Shown one piece after another: positions 1 through 7,135 of a stretch of DNA of 49,077 bases (positions are counted from its first letter, which is position 1; every line of letters begins with the position of its first letter). The notes under the pieces are model-generated. The model was not told where the DNA came from and made no database searches. It was given only the letters and a program-made list of their open reading frames with translations. Origin of the DNA: Desulfuromonas sp. TF (GTDB lineage Bacteria > Desulfobacterota > Desulfuromonadia > Desulfuromonadales > ATBO01); contig NZ_KI421418.1 of assembly GCF_000472285.1 (NCBI RefSeq), forward strand, positions 299,531 through 348,607, in the 5' to 3' direction. The position numbers and the translations under genes were made by a program.

Positions 1-15
1 GGTTAGTCATCAAAC

Positions 16-480
16 ATGGGTATTAAAATCATCGCCAGCAATAAGAAGGCCTTCCACGATTTCTTCATCGACGAGGTGTATGAGGCCGGTCTCGTCCTCA
101 CCGGGACGGAAGTCAAGTCGCTGCGCCAGACAAAGGTCAACCTGAAGGAGGCTTTCTGCCGGGTCAAGGACGGGGAGGTCTTCATCAACAACATGCATAT
201 CAGCCCTTACGAGCAGGGAGGGAGGGAGAATCCCGCCGATCCCACCCGGGTGCGCAAGCTGCTGCTGCATCGCGAAGAGATCGACAAACTGACCCGCAAG
301 GTAGAGGAAAAGGGCCTTTCGCTGGTCCCGACCAAGATCTACTTCAAGAACAGCCGGGCCAAGATTGAGATCGGCGTGGGACGGGGCAAGAAACTTCACG
401 ACAAGCGCGAGAGCCTCAAAAGCAAGGAAGCCGACCGGGAAATGGCCAAGGCCCTCAAGAGCGCGAGGCGTGAGGAATAA
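16..480 (+). CDS. smpB: SsrA-binding protein SmpB
   Basis: SmpB binds the tRNA-like part of tmRNA and brings it to stalled ribosomes for trans-translation in the cytoplasm. The 154-residue length is normal for the family. Hallmarks are visible: the N-terminal strand with [10 protein letters not shown], the GTEVKSLRQ motif near residue 30, the ISPYEQGG segment near residue 62, and a basic C-terminal tail starting at [12 protein letters not shown] that becomes helical in the ribosome. The start is the ATG at 16, which gives the usual short N-terminus. The tmRNA gene follows 117 bp downstream on the same strand, a common arrangement for these two partners. I am very sure of this call. Confidence 0.97.
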   Translation: MGIKIIASNKKAFHDFFIDEVYEAGLVLTGTEVKSLRQTKVNLKEAFCRVKDGEVFINNMHISPYEQGGRENPADPTRVRKLLLHREEIDKLTRKVEEKGLSLVPTKIYFKNSRAKIEIGVGRGKKLHDKRESLKSKEADREMAKALKSARREE

Positions 481-494
481 CTCCTCTTTAAACC

Positions 495-523
495 TTGGAT
501 TTTTGGGCTCTGTGTGTCATAAT
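495..523 (+). promoter_or_regulatory. Probable sigma-70 promoter for the tmRNA gene
   Basis: TTGGAT (495-500) and CATAAT (518-523) are separated by exactly 17 bp just after smpB. Transcription would start near 530, so the primary transcript would carry a leader of about 68 nt before the mature tmRNA 5' end at 598. The leader contains the heptad repeats at 562-589. This is a motif match only. Confidence 0.5.
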
Positions 524-561
524 GGGTCTTGCCGTGAGTGGATTCAGAATTATGGATTTAC

Positions 562-589
562 CTCTCACCCCTCACGGTTAACTCCTCAC
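562..589 (+). repeat. Heptanucleotide tandem repeat (degenerate)
   Basis: Four units in 7-bp register: CTCTCAC, CCCTCAC, GGTTAAC, TCCTCAC. The unit TCCTCAC is the reverse complement of GTGAGGA, a tandem unit in the heptad tract at 23964-24019. It lies between smpB and the tmRNA gene, probably in the pre-tmRNA leader. Confidence 0.6.
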
Positions 590-597
590 GAATTTAA

Positions 598-954
598 GGG
601 GGTGCCAAGGTTTCGACGGAGGTTGGAAGCGAAGGTGGCATGCCGGGGACGCCAGTTGGCCTCGTTAAAAAACTGGCACAAATACAAACGCCGACAACGA
701 CGTTTCGTACGCACTGGCTGCTTAATTGCAGCCTCGTCCTTTGCCTGATCGCCCGCGTAGGGTAAGGGACGTCAATTTAGTGGGCTAGTCCCGGCAAGAG
801 TCCGTGCTGCCGGGGCGAAATCAAAGCGGAATCGCCTGACGGATATCCTGTCTGTGGGAGCTCCGCCAGGTTAAATCCAATATACAGACTACGCATGTAG
901 AAGCCTTACGTGAAAGACGTTCGGACGCGGGTTCGATTCCCGCCACCTCCACCA
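598..954 (+). ncRNA. ssrA: Transfer-messenger RNA (tmRNA, SsrA)
   Basis: tmRNA rescues ribosomes stalled on broken mRNA and adds a degradation tag. The 5' end GGGGGTG (598-604) pairs with CACCTCC (944-950) as the acceptor stem with one G-U pair, and ACCA (951-954) is encoded. The T-arm GGGTTCGATTCCC is at 929-941. The tag reading frame runs 690-725 and by comparison with E. coli (distance from GGCCTCGT to the resume codon) starts at GCC, giving ADNDVSYALAA followed by TAA; the last residues YALAA are the standard protease signal. The length of 357 nt is normal for a one-piece tmRNA. The exact resume codon is inferred; the in-frame codons just upstream (ACA AAT ACA AAC) are an alternative. Confidence 0.97.
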
Positions 955-1240
955 GTCTTCGTTCAGCCATCCTCCTGGGATGGCTGAACTTCGCCTTGGC
1001 AAGCCTTTTTTGCCGAGGCGAACCTTTTAGGGGAAGACTGCCACGGCGTAGCTCAAAGAGCGAAGCCGGGCTACGCTTTCAGCTTCGCCCTGGCGAGCGG
1101 GGCTTTTTGCGAATGAAAGCCCACCCTGGCGAGCCGGGCTTCTCGAGTCTGCTGGCGCGCGGGCTTCTTGCGAAAGAAAGCCCTACTTGTGAGGGCATAG
1201 CCGCAGGCGACGCCCCACGCCCTGACAGCCGGGCTTAATC
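955..1240. repeat. Hairpin-dense intergenic region after tmRNA
   Basis: No convincing gene is present here. A perfect 12-bp stem lies at 961-972/978-989 and may act as the tmRNA terminator, although no T-run follows it directly. A second stem, 990-1002/1010-1022, has TTCGCCTTGGCAA opposite TTGCCGAGGCGAA with T-rich loop. Two related 23-bp hairpins begin GGGCTT and end AAAGCCC at 1100-1122 and 1161-1183. At 1192-1214 lies the first copy of a 23-bp element (AGGGCATAGCC...GGCGACGCC) that recurs with one mismatch at 21848-21870 and in altered form near 24028. Confidence 0.6.
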
Positions 1241-1280
1241 CGCTTGCTTCCCTTCCAGCAAGCCACTTATTTTCAATGAA

Positions 1281-1568
1281 ATGAAGACTCCCTTCCACTA
1301 CGTCTACATCCTGGTCAGCGAAACCGACAGTAGCCGGCATTACACCGGGCTGACACAGGATCTTGAAGCTCGCCTCCTGGCTCACAATGCAGGACAGGTT
1401 TCCCACACCACGAAGTTCCGCCCTTGGTGGATCGAAAACGCCTTTGCCTTCCGTTCCAGGGAAGAAGCCGCCGCCTTCGAGAGATACCTCAAGAGCCATT
1501 CCGGCAGAGCATTTGCCATAAAGCACTTCTGGGATCCTCTCCGACTCCGGGCGCGTGTTTGCAGATAA
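1281..1568 (+). CDS. GIY-YIG domain protein (UPF0213-like)
   Basis: A 95-residue protein made almost entirely of a single GIY-YIG nuclease fold. The signature appears as YVYIL (residues 7-11) and HYTGLT (residues 20-25), followed by the conserved Arg in LEARLLAHNAG and a Glu in AAFERYLKSHSGRAFA. Small stand-alone GIY-YIG proteins of this type are widespread and mostly of unknown role; a DNA-nicking activity is inferred from the fold only. No good ribosome binding site is visible before the ATG at 1281. It sits between the repeat-rich region and a broken toxin gene, so the locus looks like a landing zone for small mobile genes. Confidence 0.8.
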   Translation: MKTPFHYVYILVSETDSSRHYTGLTQDLEARLLAHNAGQVSHTTKFRPWWIENAFAFRSREEAAAFERYLKSHSGRAFAIKHFWDPLRLRARVCR

Positions 1569-1780
1569 GCGGTTGTGGAGAACCCGGACGAACTGCTCCG
1601 GGGGATCGGCGAGAGCGGCTTCTAGTCGCTCCCCGTCACTCCCGGGCATGCCGCCACCCTCATGCGGCTGGCCGACCATCGCAAAGACCCCTTCGACCGG
1701 ATCCTGCTGGCCCAGGCCATCACCGAGCGCTCTACTTTCTCACCGCCGAGACCTACTCCGACCTGCTGGTGAAGGTTTAG
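1569..1780 (+). pseudogene. Decayed VapC-like PIN-domain toxin, C-terminal part
   Basis: Reading frame 3 from 1569 gives VVENPDELLRGIGESGF, then a TAG stop (1623-1625), then SLPVTPGHAATL and HRKDPFDRILLAQAITER. The frame then shifts by one near 1730 and continues YFLTAETYSDLLVKV up to the TAG at 1778-1780. HRKDPFDRILLAQA followed by FLTAET is the classic C-terminal half of VapC-type PIN ribonucleases (family pattern HRDPFDRLLIAQA...TADE). The N-terminal half with the first catalytic Asp is missing; the sequence in front belongs to the GIY-YIG gene. The TAG could derive from a GAG codon by one change. No antitoxin gene is visible. It is a dead remnant of a toxin-antitoxin pair. Confidence 0.75.
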
Positions 1781-1860
1781 GCGCGATGCTGGCCTTCGTC
1801 CTCCACGAACACCACGCCTCTCACCTCCATCGGGGTTTTACCGACCTCGAACCACTGTTT

Positions 1861-1935
1861 ATGAAAATTACCAAGACATATTTTTACAATTAAATTATTG
1901 TTGACTGACCGGTATGTCGGTGATATTTTCATAAT
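1861..1935 (+). promoter_or_regulatory. AT-rich promoter region with inverted repeat
   Basis: An imperfect inverted repeat pairs 1861-1879 (ATGAAAATTACCAAGACAT) with 1914-1932 (ATGTCGGTGATATTTTCAT). A possible promoter, TTGACT at 1901-1906 with TATTTT at 1924-1929 (17-bp gap), overlaps the right arm. This is upstream of the ATPase gene at 1962 and could be an operator, but no cognate regulator is known. No RNA-type T-run supports a terminator. Confidence 0.35.
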
Positions 1936-1961
1936 AAAACTCTTGTTAATCGGTAGAAAAT

Positions 1962-3272
1962 ATGGAAACAGCACGACTTCTAGAAATCCTGGCCAGCTAC
2001 AATCGCTTCTGGACGACCGGCCGTCTCGATGCCGGGATCAGGAGGGATTTGTTGCAGCGCTGCTTGTCGCAGGCGGACACCAAGGAAATCGTGGTCCTGA
2101 AAGGGGTGCGGCGCTGCGGCAAGTCGACCCTTCTCGGGCAGGTGATGGACGCGATTCTTGGGCGAGAGGTCAGACCGCAGCAGTTGTTGAGGGTCAACCT
2201 CGAGGAGCCTCTTTTTGCCGCCGAGGCGTCGGTGGAATTGCTGGAACAGATCTATCGCACCTGGAGGGAGCGGGTTTGCCCGGAAGGAAAGGGATATCTC
2301 TTCCTTGATGAGATCCAGAACATCCCCGGCTGGGAGGGATGGGTTCGCGGACGCAGCGACACCGAGGATGTGAAGATCTTCGTCACCGGCTCCTCGGCAC
2401 AGATGCTCTCCCGGGAGATCGGCACCAAGCTGACCGGCCGGCAAATTTCTTTCGAGGTCTATCCGCTTTCCTTCAGCGAATTCCTGCGTTTCAAGGAAGT
2501 TGAGGTTCATTCGGAACTTGAATATATCTCAAGCAAGACCCTGATCCGACATCATTTTCTCGATTACCTGAAGTACGGCGGTTTTCCCGAGGTAGCGCTC
2601 AGGCAGGACGACGCCGACAGGGAACTGCTGCTGAAGAATTATTTCGAGGATATCCTCTACCGGGACATCGTGACCCGTCATGAGATCCGTGACGTGGCCA
2701 ACCTGCGCAACCTGGCGGTCTTTCTCATGACCAACAACACCCGGCCGACCAGCGTCAACAAACTCAAGGGCAACTTTTCCATCTCCCAGGACAAGACCGA
2801 GAATTACCTCTCGGCGATCCTGGAAAGTTATCTGACATTCCAGCTGCAGAAGTTCAGCTGGTCCCTCAAGAGCGTCCAGCGGGCCGGGTTCAAGCCCTAC
2901 GCCATCGACACGGGCCTGCGCAACCGAGTAGCTTTTTCCTTCTCCGCCGATACCGGGCGGCTGGTCGAGAACGTCGTCCACAACCACCTGCGGCGCTGCC
3001 ACGAAGAAGTCTACTTTGCCGCCAATGGCGGCGAGACCGATTTCATCGTCAAGGAAGGGATGAGGATCGTCCGGCGCATTCAGGTCTGGTACGAGGATGC
3101 ACAGCAGGCGGAGATTCCGGATCGCGAACTGGCCGCCTTCGGTAAGTTGCAAGGGGATGACGCGGAGTGCCTGTTGCTCACCAACGACCTGGAGATAGAC
3201 ATCGAGATCGGGGCGAAAAAAGTGAGATGTCTGCCGGTTGTTAAGTACCTGCTTTTGGGTTTAGGACGATGA
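1962..3272 (+). CDS. AAA-family ATPase with DUF4143 domain
   Basis: A 436-residue ATP-binding protein of the AAA_14/DUF4143 family. Walker A is GVRRCGKST (about residues 48-56) and Walker B is YLFLDEIQ (about residues 111-118); GSSAQML near residue 144 fits sensor 1. The C-terminal DUF4143 part follows from about residue 200 (YLKYGGFPEV, then LENVVHNHLRR and ETDFIVKEG), the latter resembling the nuclease-like ending of the family. These proteins are common, often patchily distributed and of unknown role. The ATG at 1962 keeps a complete N-terminus; the ribosome binding site is weak. It stands alone, with no obvious partner gene. Family call is firm, biological role unknown. Confidence 0.88.
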   Translation: METARLLEILASYNRFWTTGRLDAGIRRDLLQRCLSQADTKEIVVLKGVRRCGKSTLLGQVMDAILGREVRPQQLLRVNLEEPLFAAEASVELLEQIYRTWRERVCPEGKGYLFLDEIQNIPGWEGWVRGRSDTEDVKIFVTGSSAQMLSREIGTKLTGRQISFEVYPLSFSEFLRFKEVEVHSELEYISSKTLIRHHFLDYLKYGGFPEVALRQDDADRELLLKNYFEDILYRDIVTRHEIRDVANLRNLAVFLMTNNTRPTSVNKLKGNFSISQDKTENYLSAILESYLTFQLQKFSWSLKSVQRAGFKPYAIDTGLRNRVAFSFSADTGRLVENVVHNHLRRCHEEVYFAANGGETDFIVKEGMRIVRRIQVWYEDAQQAEIPDRELAAFGKLQGDDAECLLLTNDLEIDIEIGAKKVRCLPVVKYLLLGLGR

Positions 3273-3374
3273 AATGAGTCCTGGCTTTATCTAGTGAAAA
3301 CTTCGAGTTATTAGGCACCAGTTTTTCCAACTTCTCCCATATTGTGCCCCGCGATTGAAAGGTACGAATTCAGC

Positions 3375-3391
3375 TGTAAATAATTCCGACA
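3375..3391 (-). promoter_or_regulatory. 17-bp activator-site-like element
   Basis: TGTAAATAATTCCGACA on the plus strand is, on the minus strand, a full match to the TGTCGRNWWWWTTTACA element found before all five PEP-CTERM genes. It lies 228 bp before the GAF/HD-GYP gene. Its orientation relative to that gene is opposite to that in the PEP-CTERM promoters. A minus-strand GG-N10-GC (GC at 3315-3316, GG at 3327-3328) is 46 bp away, but no gene follows it. The rest of the 3273-3619 gap shows no gene. Confidence 0.55.
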
Positions 3392-3557
3392 AGGCTCTGT
3401 AAAATAGACCATCGGAAAACTTGAAATGGTCCTCCTCCTCGTCTGAACCTGGGCATAACATCCTGACCAGGCTGTATTAAATCCAACGAAATCTAATAAT
3501 TTGTTTATTGATGATGCCATAATTGTTTTAGAATCATTGTGAAACCTGCTCCAGGAG

Positions 3558-3573
3558 TAGCATGATATTTGCA
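3558..3573 (+). promoter_or_regulatory. Candidate sigma-54 promoter (imperfect)
   Basis: TAGCATGATATTTGCA matches the sigma-54 consensus TGGCAC-N5-TTGCA except for AG instead of GG at -24 and T for C. It lies about 46 bp before the ATG at 3620 and 166-167 bp after the 17-bp element at 3375. A rival candidate, TGGGCATAACATCCTGA near 3450, has the 60-bp spacing of the other promoters but TG instead of GC at -12. Either is uncertain. Confidence 0.35.
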
Positions 3574-3619
3574 TAACTTAAATTGACGCTTTTTCCTCCT
3601 TTTTGAAAAGTGACTTGAG

Positions 3620-5875
3620 ATGGAGAACGTTTCAGGGTCCGCCAGCATCAATGATGCCTTGCTTCCGGTCCTTCAGGAGATCTCCAACGCTATCGTTGTC
3701 GCCGACAACCTCAGCACCATCTCCCACCTCATGCTCGACCTGGCGATCCGGCACACCGGAGCGGAAAAGGGCTCCCTCATGCTCATTAACGGGCACCAGG
3801 AGCTCTATATCCACAGCGCCCAGGGGCTGGATTACCTGCTGGCCAGAAGTTACCGGGTCAAGCTGGGAGAAGGAATCGCCGGCATGGTGGCAAAAAGTGG
3901 AGAGCCGATGATGGTGGCGGACATCGAGGCGGACGAACGCTTTCGGGGGATCGGGAGGGACCGGTACGCCACGCGCTCCTTCATCTCCTGCCCCATCAAA
4001 GGCATGGAAAAGGTCTTGGGGGTTCTGAACATCAATGACAAGAGGGACGGCGCCCCCTTCACCGCCGATGACTTCGCTCTTGTCCGGATCATCGCCGGCC
4101 AGGCGGGGATCGCACTGAAAAAATCCCTCCTGGTCAAAAAGTTCAAGGACAAGACCGCCGATCTTGAAGAGGCCAACCGCAAGCTGATCGACGCCGATAT
4201 CGGCAGGTCGGAGTTCCTGACCCGTATTTCCCACGAGCTGCGCACCCCGCTCAACGCCATCAAGGGCTCCGTCTATCATCTGCAGAACTCCGGCGAGCTT
4301 CAGCCTTTACTGCAGAAGGAATTCTTTGACATCATCGGCCGCGAGACCGGCAAACTGATCGCCATCGTCGAAAAACAGCTCGACTTCCTTCGCTTTGAGG
4401 ACGAAGACCGCGTTCTGCGCAAAAGCATCATCTATTTGCGGGAAATTTTGACCGGCATTTGCCATTCCAGGACCCTGCGCAACGCATTAAGCAAAAAGAA
4501 TATTCAGTTGGACCTCGATCTGGGGGAGGAGGCTTTCAATGTCGTTGGTGACAAGGTCATGGTCAATCAGCTTCTCATCAACCTCCTGGAAGGGTTGGCT
4601 CATTTTCTCGACCGCGGGAGCCGGATTGTTATTTCCGTACGGGAGACGGGCTCGATAGTGGCCCGCTTCCACGTTTCCTCACGTCTGCCCGAAGATTTTC
4701 TTAACCACCATTTCACGTTCAATGACCTGTTCCTGAACGAACAATCGGAAGGGGCGATAAAAATATTCCTGGCCCGGAAGGCCGCGGAGGCACACGGCTG
4801 GCAGTTGATCGGCGACAAGCAGCAGGATGATTTCTTCATCACGCTCACCATCCCAATGGTAAAACGCCACCGTGTGGAGGCTGCCATCAACGCCACTCTG
4901 GAGATGATCCTTGAGTTCACCTCGGAGCTTTTCGGGGCAAACACCTGCTCCCTGATGCTGGCCGACGAGCTCAGTGGAGATCTGGTGATCAATTGTGCTC
5001 GCGGCCTGGATGAGGAGATCATCAGAAGAACAAGGATTAGCGTTCCGAGCCGGATTGCCGGGTGGGTTGCCCAGGAAGGAAAGCCGCTGCTGGTGAAGGA
5101 CATCGAGACGGATCCGCGCTTCCGCAAGAGGAACCTCGATGCCCAGTACAATACGAAATCTCTCCTCTCATTCCCCCTCAAGGCTGGTGAGCGTATTCTT
5201 GGAGTCCTGAACCTCAACAACAAGAAAAGCGGTGAGCCTTTCACGGATCGGGATCTGCGCGTCGGCACCCTCTTGCTCGAGCGGGTCACCGCTTTTGTTG
5301 AAAATCTTTACACCGACTCCTGGACCGACGAGGAGCTGGGAAGGCTGCTCCAGTCCCTTGACAGCCTCATCAATGCTGAAAGGAAGTACCCTAAGAAGGA
5401 TTCCCGCCTGCCCTGGCTGATGGAGAGGCTATTGGAGCAGCTCGAGGTTGGCGAGGAGGAACTGGGGGTGGCGCTCTACATCTCCATGATTTACGACCTG
5501 GGGCTGATGCTGGTCGGCAGCGGGGTGCTGGAGAAGATGGCCCCTCTATCGCCCCTGGAAGAATCGAGCCTCAGGGCTCACCCTTACAGCACCCTGGGCC
5601 TTCTGGGAGATTTCGAGCCCTCCCAAACCGTCCGCAAGGTCATTCTGCATCATCACGAGCGCTATGACGGAACCGGCTATCCGGACGGTCTCAAGGGGGA
5701 GGAAATCCCTTTCCTCTCCCGCGTCATCGCCGTCGTCGACGCATACTGTGCCATGACAGAGGCGCGCCCCTACCGCTCGGTCCTCAGCGAGGAGGAGGCC
5801 TTGGGGGAGATTCGCAAGGGGGCCGGGAAGCAGTTCGATCCGCGGGTGGTGGAGGCGTTGGAAAAGGTCCTTTGA
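3620..5875 (+). CDS. GAF / histidine-kinase-like / GAF / HD-GYP signalling protein
   Basis: A 751-residue soluble signalling protein. Domains in order: GAF (about 20-165), a dimerization/H-box region with FLTRISHELRTPLNAIKG (His205), a weak ATPase-like region (about 300-415), a second GAF (about 420-565) and an HD-GYP domain (about 600-750). The ATPase part has no recognisable DxGxG or GxGxG box, so kinase activity is doubtful. In the HD-GYP domain the HHE (678-680) and GYP (686-688) motifs are present, but the HD pair reads YDLG (Tyr625-Asp626), losing a metal-binding His and the Lys of HDIGK. HD-GYP proteins normally degrade cyclic di-GMP; here that activity is uncertain and a sensing or scaffold role is possible. 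No membrane segment is seen. The gene faces the PEP-CTERM island and has a 17-bp element upstream, suggesting it belongs to that regulon. Confidence 0.85.
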   Translation: MENVSGSASINDALLPVLQEISNAIVVADNLSTISHLMLDLAIRHTGAEKGSLMLINGHQELYIHSAQGLDYLLARSYRVKLGEGIAGMVAKSGEPMMVADIEADERFRGIGRDRYATRSFISCPIKGMEKVLGVLNINDKRDGAPFTADDFALVRIIAGQAGIALKKSLLVKKFKDKTADLEEANRKLIDADIGRSEFLTRISHELRTPLNAIKGSVYHLQNSGELQPLLQKEFFDIIGRETGKLIAIVEKQLDFLRFEDEDRVLRKSIIYLREILTGICHSRTLRNALSKKNIQLDLDLGEEAFNVVGDKVMVNQLLINLLEGLAHFLDRGSRIVISVRETGSIVARFHVSSRLPEDFLNHHFTFNDLFLNEQSEGAIKIFLARKAAEAHGWQLIGDKQQDDFFITLTIPMVKRHRVEAAINATLEMILEFTSELFGANTCSLMLADELSGDLVINCARGLDEEIIRRTRISVPSRIAGWVAQEGKPLLVKDIETDPRFRKRNLDAQYNTKSLLSFPLKAGERILGVLNLNNKKSGEPFTDRDLRVGTLLLERVTAFVENLYTDSWTDEELGRLLQSLDSLINAERKYPKKDSRLPWLMERLLEQLEVGEEELGVALYISMIYDLGLMLVGSGVLEKMAPLSPLEESSLRAHPYSTLGLLGDFEPSQTVRKVILHHHERYDGTGYPDGLKGEEIPFLSRVIAVVDAYCAMTEARPYRSVLSEEEALGEIRKGAGKQFDPRVVEALEKVL

Positions 5876-5897
5876 GACGGCGGGAGGACCGAAAAAA

Positions 5898-5952
5898 AAG
5901 AAGACCACAGGAAAGGCGGTGCAACTGGCACCGCCTTTCCTGTGGTCTTTCA
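5898..5952. terminator. Bidirectional terminator between convergent genes
   Basis: A long stem, AAGACCACAGGAAAGGCGGTGC (5901-5922) against its complement ending GGTCTTT at 5950, is flanked by an A-run on the left and T's on the right. It serves both the signalling gene ending at 5875 and the minus-strand PEP-CTERM gene ending at 5972. Confidence 0.9.
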
Positions 5953-5971
5953 GTCTTTGGAATAATTCGGA

Positions 5972-6586
5972 TCAGACCTTTTGCAGTTTCCGGTATGCAC
6001 CCAGGCCAATCAGGCCAGCGCCAAGAAGGATCATTGTCGAGGGTTCGGGGACTGGTGCAGGAGCACCGCCATTATTGGTAACAGTCGCTTGAATTGTCGT
6101 ATTGGTTCCACAAAAAATATCAACACCACTTTCAAAATCAATCGTCAGTTCATTCCCATCCAGAAGGGTAAAGGTCCTTGGTATGTCAGTCCAGGTCAGG
6201 TACCCTCCCGATATAACGCCAAGAACTGTACCCCAAAGCCCATTGCCATTGCCTGTAGTATCCGCATCATCAGGTGTTATGAAGCCCAAGGTCGCTTCAA
6301 CAGTAAAGTCTCCACCACCGGCTAATACAAACCCATCCAGATCAAGATTGAATTCAAAAAAATCAAAGGAGTAGCTCTCACCCTCTGCCAACGTGAAAGA
6401 TTCACTTGCGAGTGATGGTGACAGAGTTGCGGTTAATGTCGCTGTTCCAGGCCATCCAGAGGACGTGGTGCCACTCAATGTTACGGCAGATCCTGCGAGG
6501 TCCGTTTCGAAATAGACAGGAGTAGCGCAGACAAAATTACTGATACTGAACAAAAGGACGGGAAGTAACAGCAGCACTTTCTTCAT
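5972..6586 (-). CDS. PEP-CTERM sorting domain protein 1
   Basis: A 204-residue secreted protein. Residues 1-21 form a Sec signal peptide (MKKVLLLLPVLLFSISNFVCA). The middle is a Ser/Thr/Gly-rich, probably beta-rich domain with no family I recognise. The end has the exosortase sorting signal: VPEPST, a hydrophobic helix MILLGAGLIGLGA, and a basic tail YRKLQKV. Such proteins are cut and anchored or released by an exosortase at the inner membrane. The ATG at 6586 is preceded by AGGAGGG. The promoter is a sigma-54 type at 6635-6650 with a 17-bp element at 6701-6717. It is the only PEP-CTERM gene of the five on the minus strand, and its tail sequence differs most from the others. Confidence 0.92.
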   Translation of the reverse strand: MKKVLLLLPVLLFSISNFVCATPVYFETDLAGSAVTLSGTTSSGWPGTATLTATLSPSLASESFTLAEGESYSFDFFEFNLDLDGFVLAGGGDFTVEATLGFITPDDADTTGNGNGLWGTVLGVISGGYLTWTDIPRTFTLLDGNELTIDFESGVDIFCGTNTTIQATVTNNGGAPAPVPEPSTMILLGAGLIGLGAYRKLQKV

Positions 6587-6634
6587 GTTTCCCTCCTGGG
6601 AAAGTTTTTTACTACTGCCTGTCTATTCTTTTTA

Positions 6635-6651
6635 CGCACTATTTGTGCCAA
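6635..6651 (-). promoter_or_regulatory. Sigma-54 promoter of PEP-CTERM gene 1
   Basis: On the minus strand this reads TTGGCACAAATAGTGCG: GG (6648-6649), ten bases, then GC (6636-6637), matching TGGCAC-N5-TTGCA closely. It lies about 50 bp before the start codon. The 17-bp element ends 51 bp upstream of the GG. Confidence 0.85.
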
Positions 6652-6700
6652 TTAGAAAAACACGCTAAAGTGAAGGGTTTTTTTCGATGGCTGATTTTTG

Positions 6701-6717
6701 TGTAAAGGATTTCGACA
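6701..6717 (-). promoter_or_regulatory. 17-bp upstream activating element of PEP-CTERM gene 1
   Basis: On the minus strand TGTCGAAATCCTTTACA. It matches the shared element, oriented toward the promoter (TGTCG distal, TTTACA proximal). Its distance to the GG of the promoter is 51 bp, about one DNA turn less than the 60-62 bp seen in the other four genes, so it keeps the same helix face. Confidence 0.75.
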
Positions 6718-6731
6718 ACTTTCTTCGGTCG

Positions 6732-6816
6732 GGGGCCTCCTGGTCGGGCAAGGAATCAATGGCAGCGGATGAGAACTAACCAATTGTGACAATGATTTCA
6801 GCTGGTGTCCACCGGA
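6732..6816. repeat. Duplicated segment, copy A
   Basis: This about 85-bp stretch is clearly related to 10496-10581: both begin GGGGCCTCCTGGTCGGGCA and end in TTCCACCGGA-like sequence (here TGTCCACCGGA), with few small gaps. Copy B holds the ribosome binding site and upstream region of the CPBP protease gene. Copy A has no protease gene beside it, so it is a remnant of a segmental duplication that also carried the PEP-CTERM promoter region lying to its right. Confidence 0.75.
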
Positions 6817-6902
6817 GGGCTTCGAGTGTAAGTATCATGACCCCGCCGAGAGACCCTAACATTCCTGATGATCTGCCTCGGGAATGATCAGGATTTCTGA
6901 TC

Positions 6903-6919
6903 TGTCGGAAAAATTTACA
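6903..6919 (+). promoter_or_regulatory. 17-bp upstream activating element of PEP-CTERM gene 2
   Basis: TGTCGGAAAAATTTACA, a full match to the shared element. The GG of the sigma-54 promoter begins 60 bp further on. Confidence 0.8.
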
Positions 6920-6977
6920 AAGGCCGTAAAATAGAAGTCATGTCAAATAAAGTAACTTAAAAACAAATACTTATGCC

Positions 6978-6994
6978 TAGGCACGGATTCTGCA
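6978..6994 (+). promoter_or_regulatory. Sigma-54 promoter of PEP-CTERM gene 2
   Basis: TAGGCACGGATTCTGCA: GG at 6980-6981, ten bases, GC at 6992-6993. Transcription would start near 7004, giving a leader of about 130 nt before the ATG at 7136. Confidence 0.85.
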
Positions 6995-7045
6995 AATGAG
7001 ATCAGGTAAAACGCTTCGGAGGTAAAAATCAGTCGAATCCTCGAA

Positions 7046-7060
7046 CTTCGGAAAGGAGGG
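7046..7060 (+). other. Conserved leader element with Shine-Dalgarno core
   Basis: CTTCGGAAAGGAGGG lies about 75 nt before the real start and is followed by no start codon at a useful distance. Near-identical sequences occur in the leaders of PEP-CTERM genes 3 (8075-8090) and 5 (10862-10877). The gene's own ribosome binding site, AAAGGAGG, is separate at about 7120. Confidence 0.6.
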
Positions 7061-7135
7061 GCTCTAAACAGGTAGACCGCACCAATCAAACCCAGAAGAA
7101 CAACCACCGAACATTGCAGAAAGGAGGCTAAACCA

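Noticed and set aside
365-748. Open frame across the smpB end and tmRNA
   Set aside because: It overlaps smpB out of frame and half of the tmRNA gene; no coding signal.
955-1240. Hairpin region as an insertion sequence
   Set aside because: No transposase frame and no paired terminal repeats with target duplication can be seen.
1071-1679. 202-codon minus-strand frame opposite the GIY-YIG gene
   Set aside because: It runs over hairpin repeats and the antisense of GIY-YIG and the toxin remnant; protein has no family features.
1777-1974. Minus-strand 65-codon frame ending EVGKTPMEVRGVVFVEDEG
   Set aside because: The ending looks faintly protein-like, but the rest crosses the AT-rich promoter region and no ribosome site is seen.
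3311-3574. Minus-strand 87-codon frame before the GAF/HD-GYP gene
   Set aside because: No ribosome site or recognisable domain; region fits regulatory DNA better.
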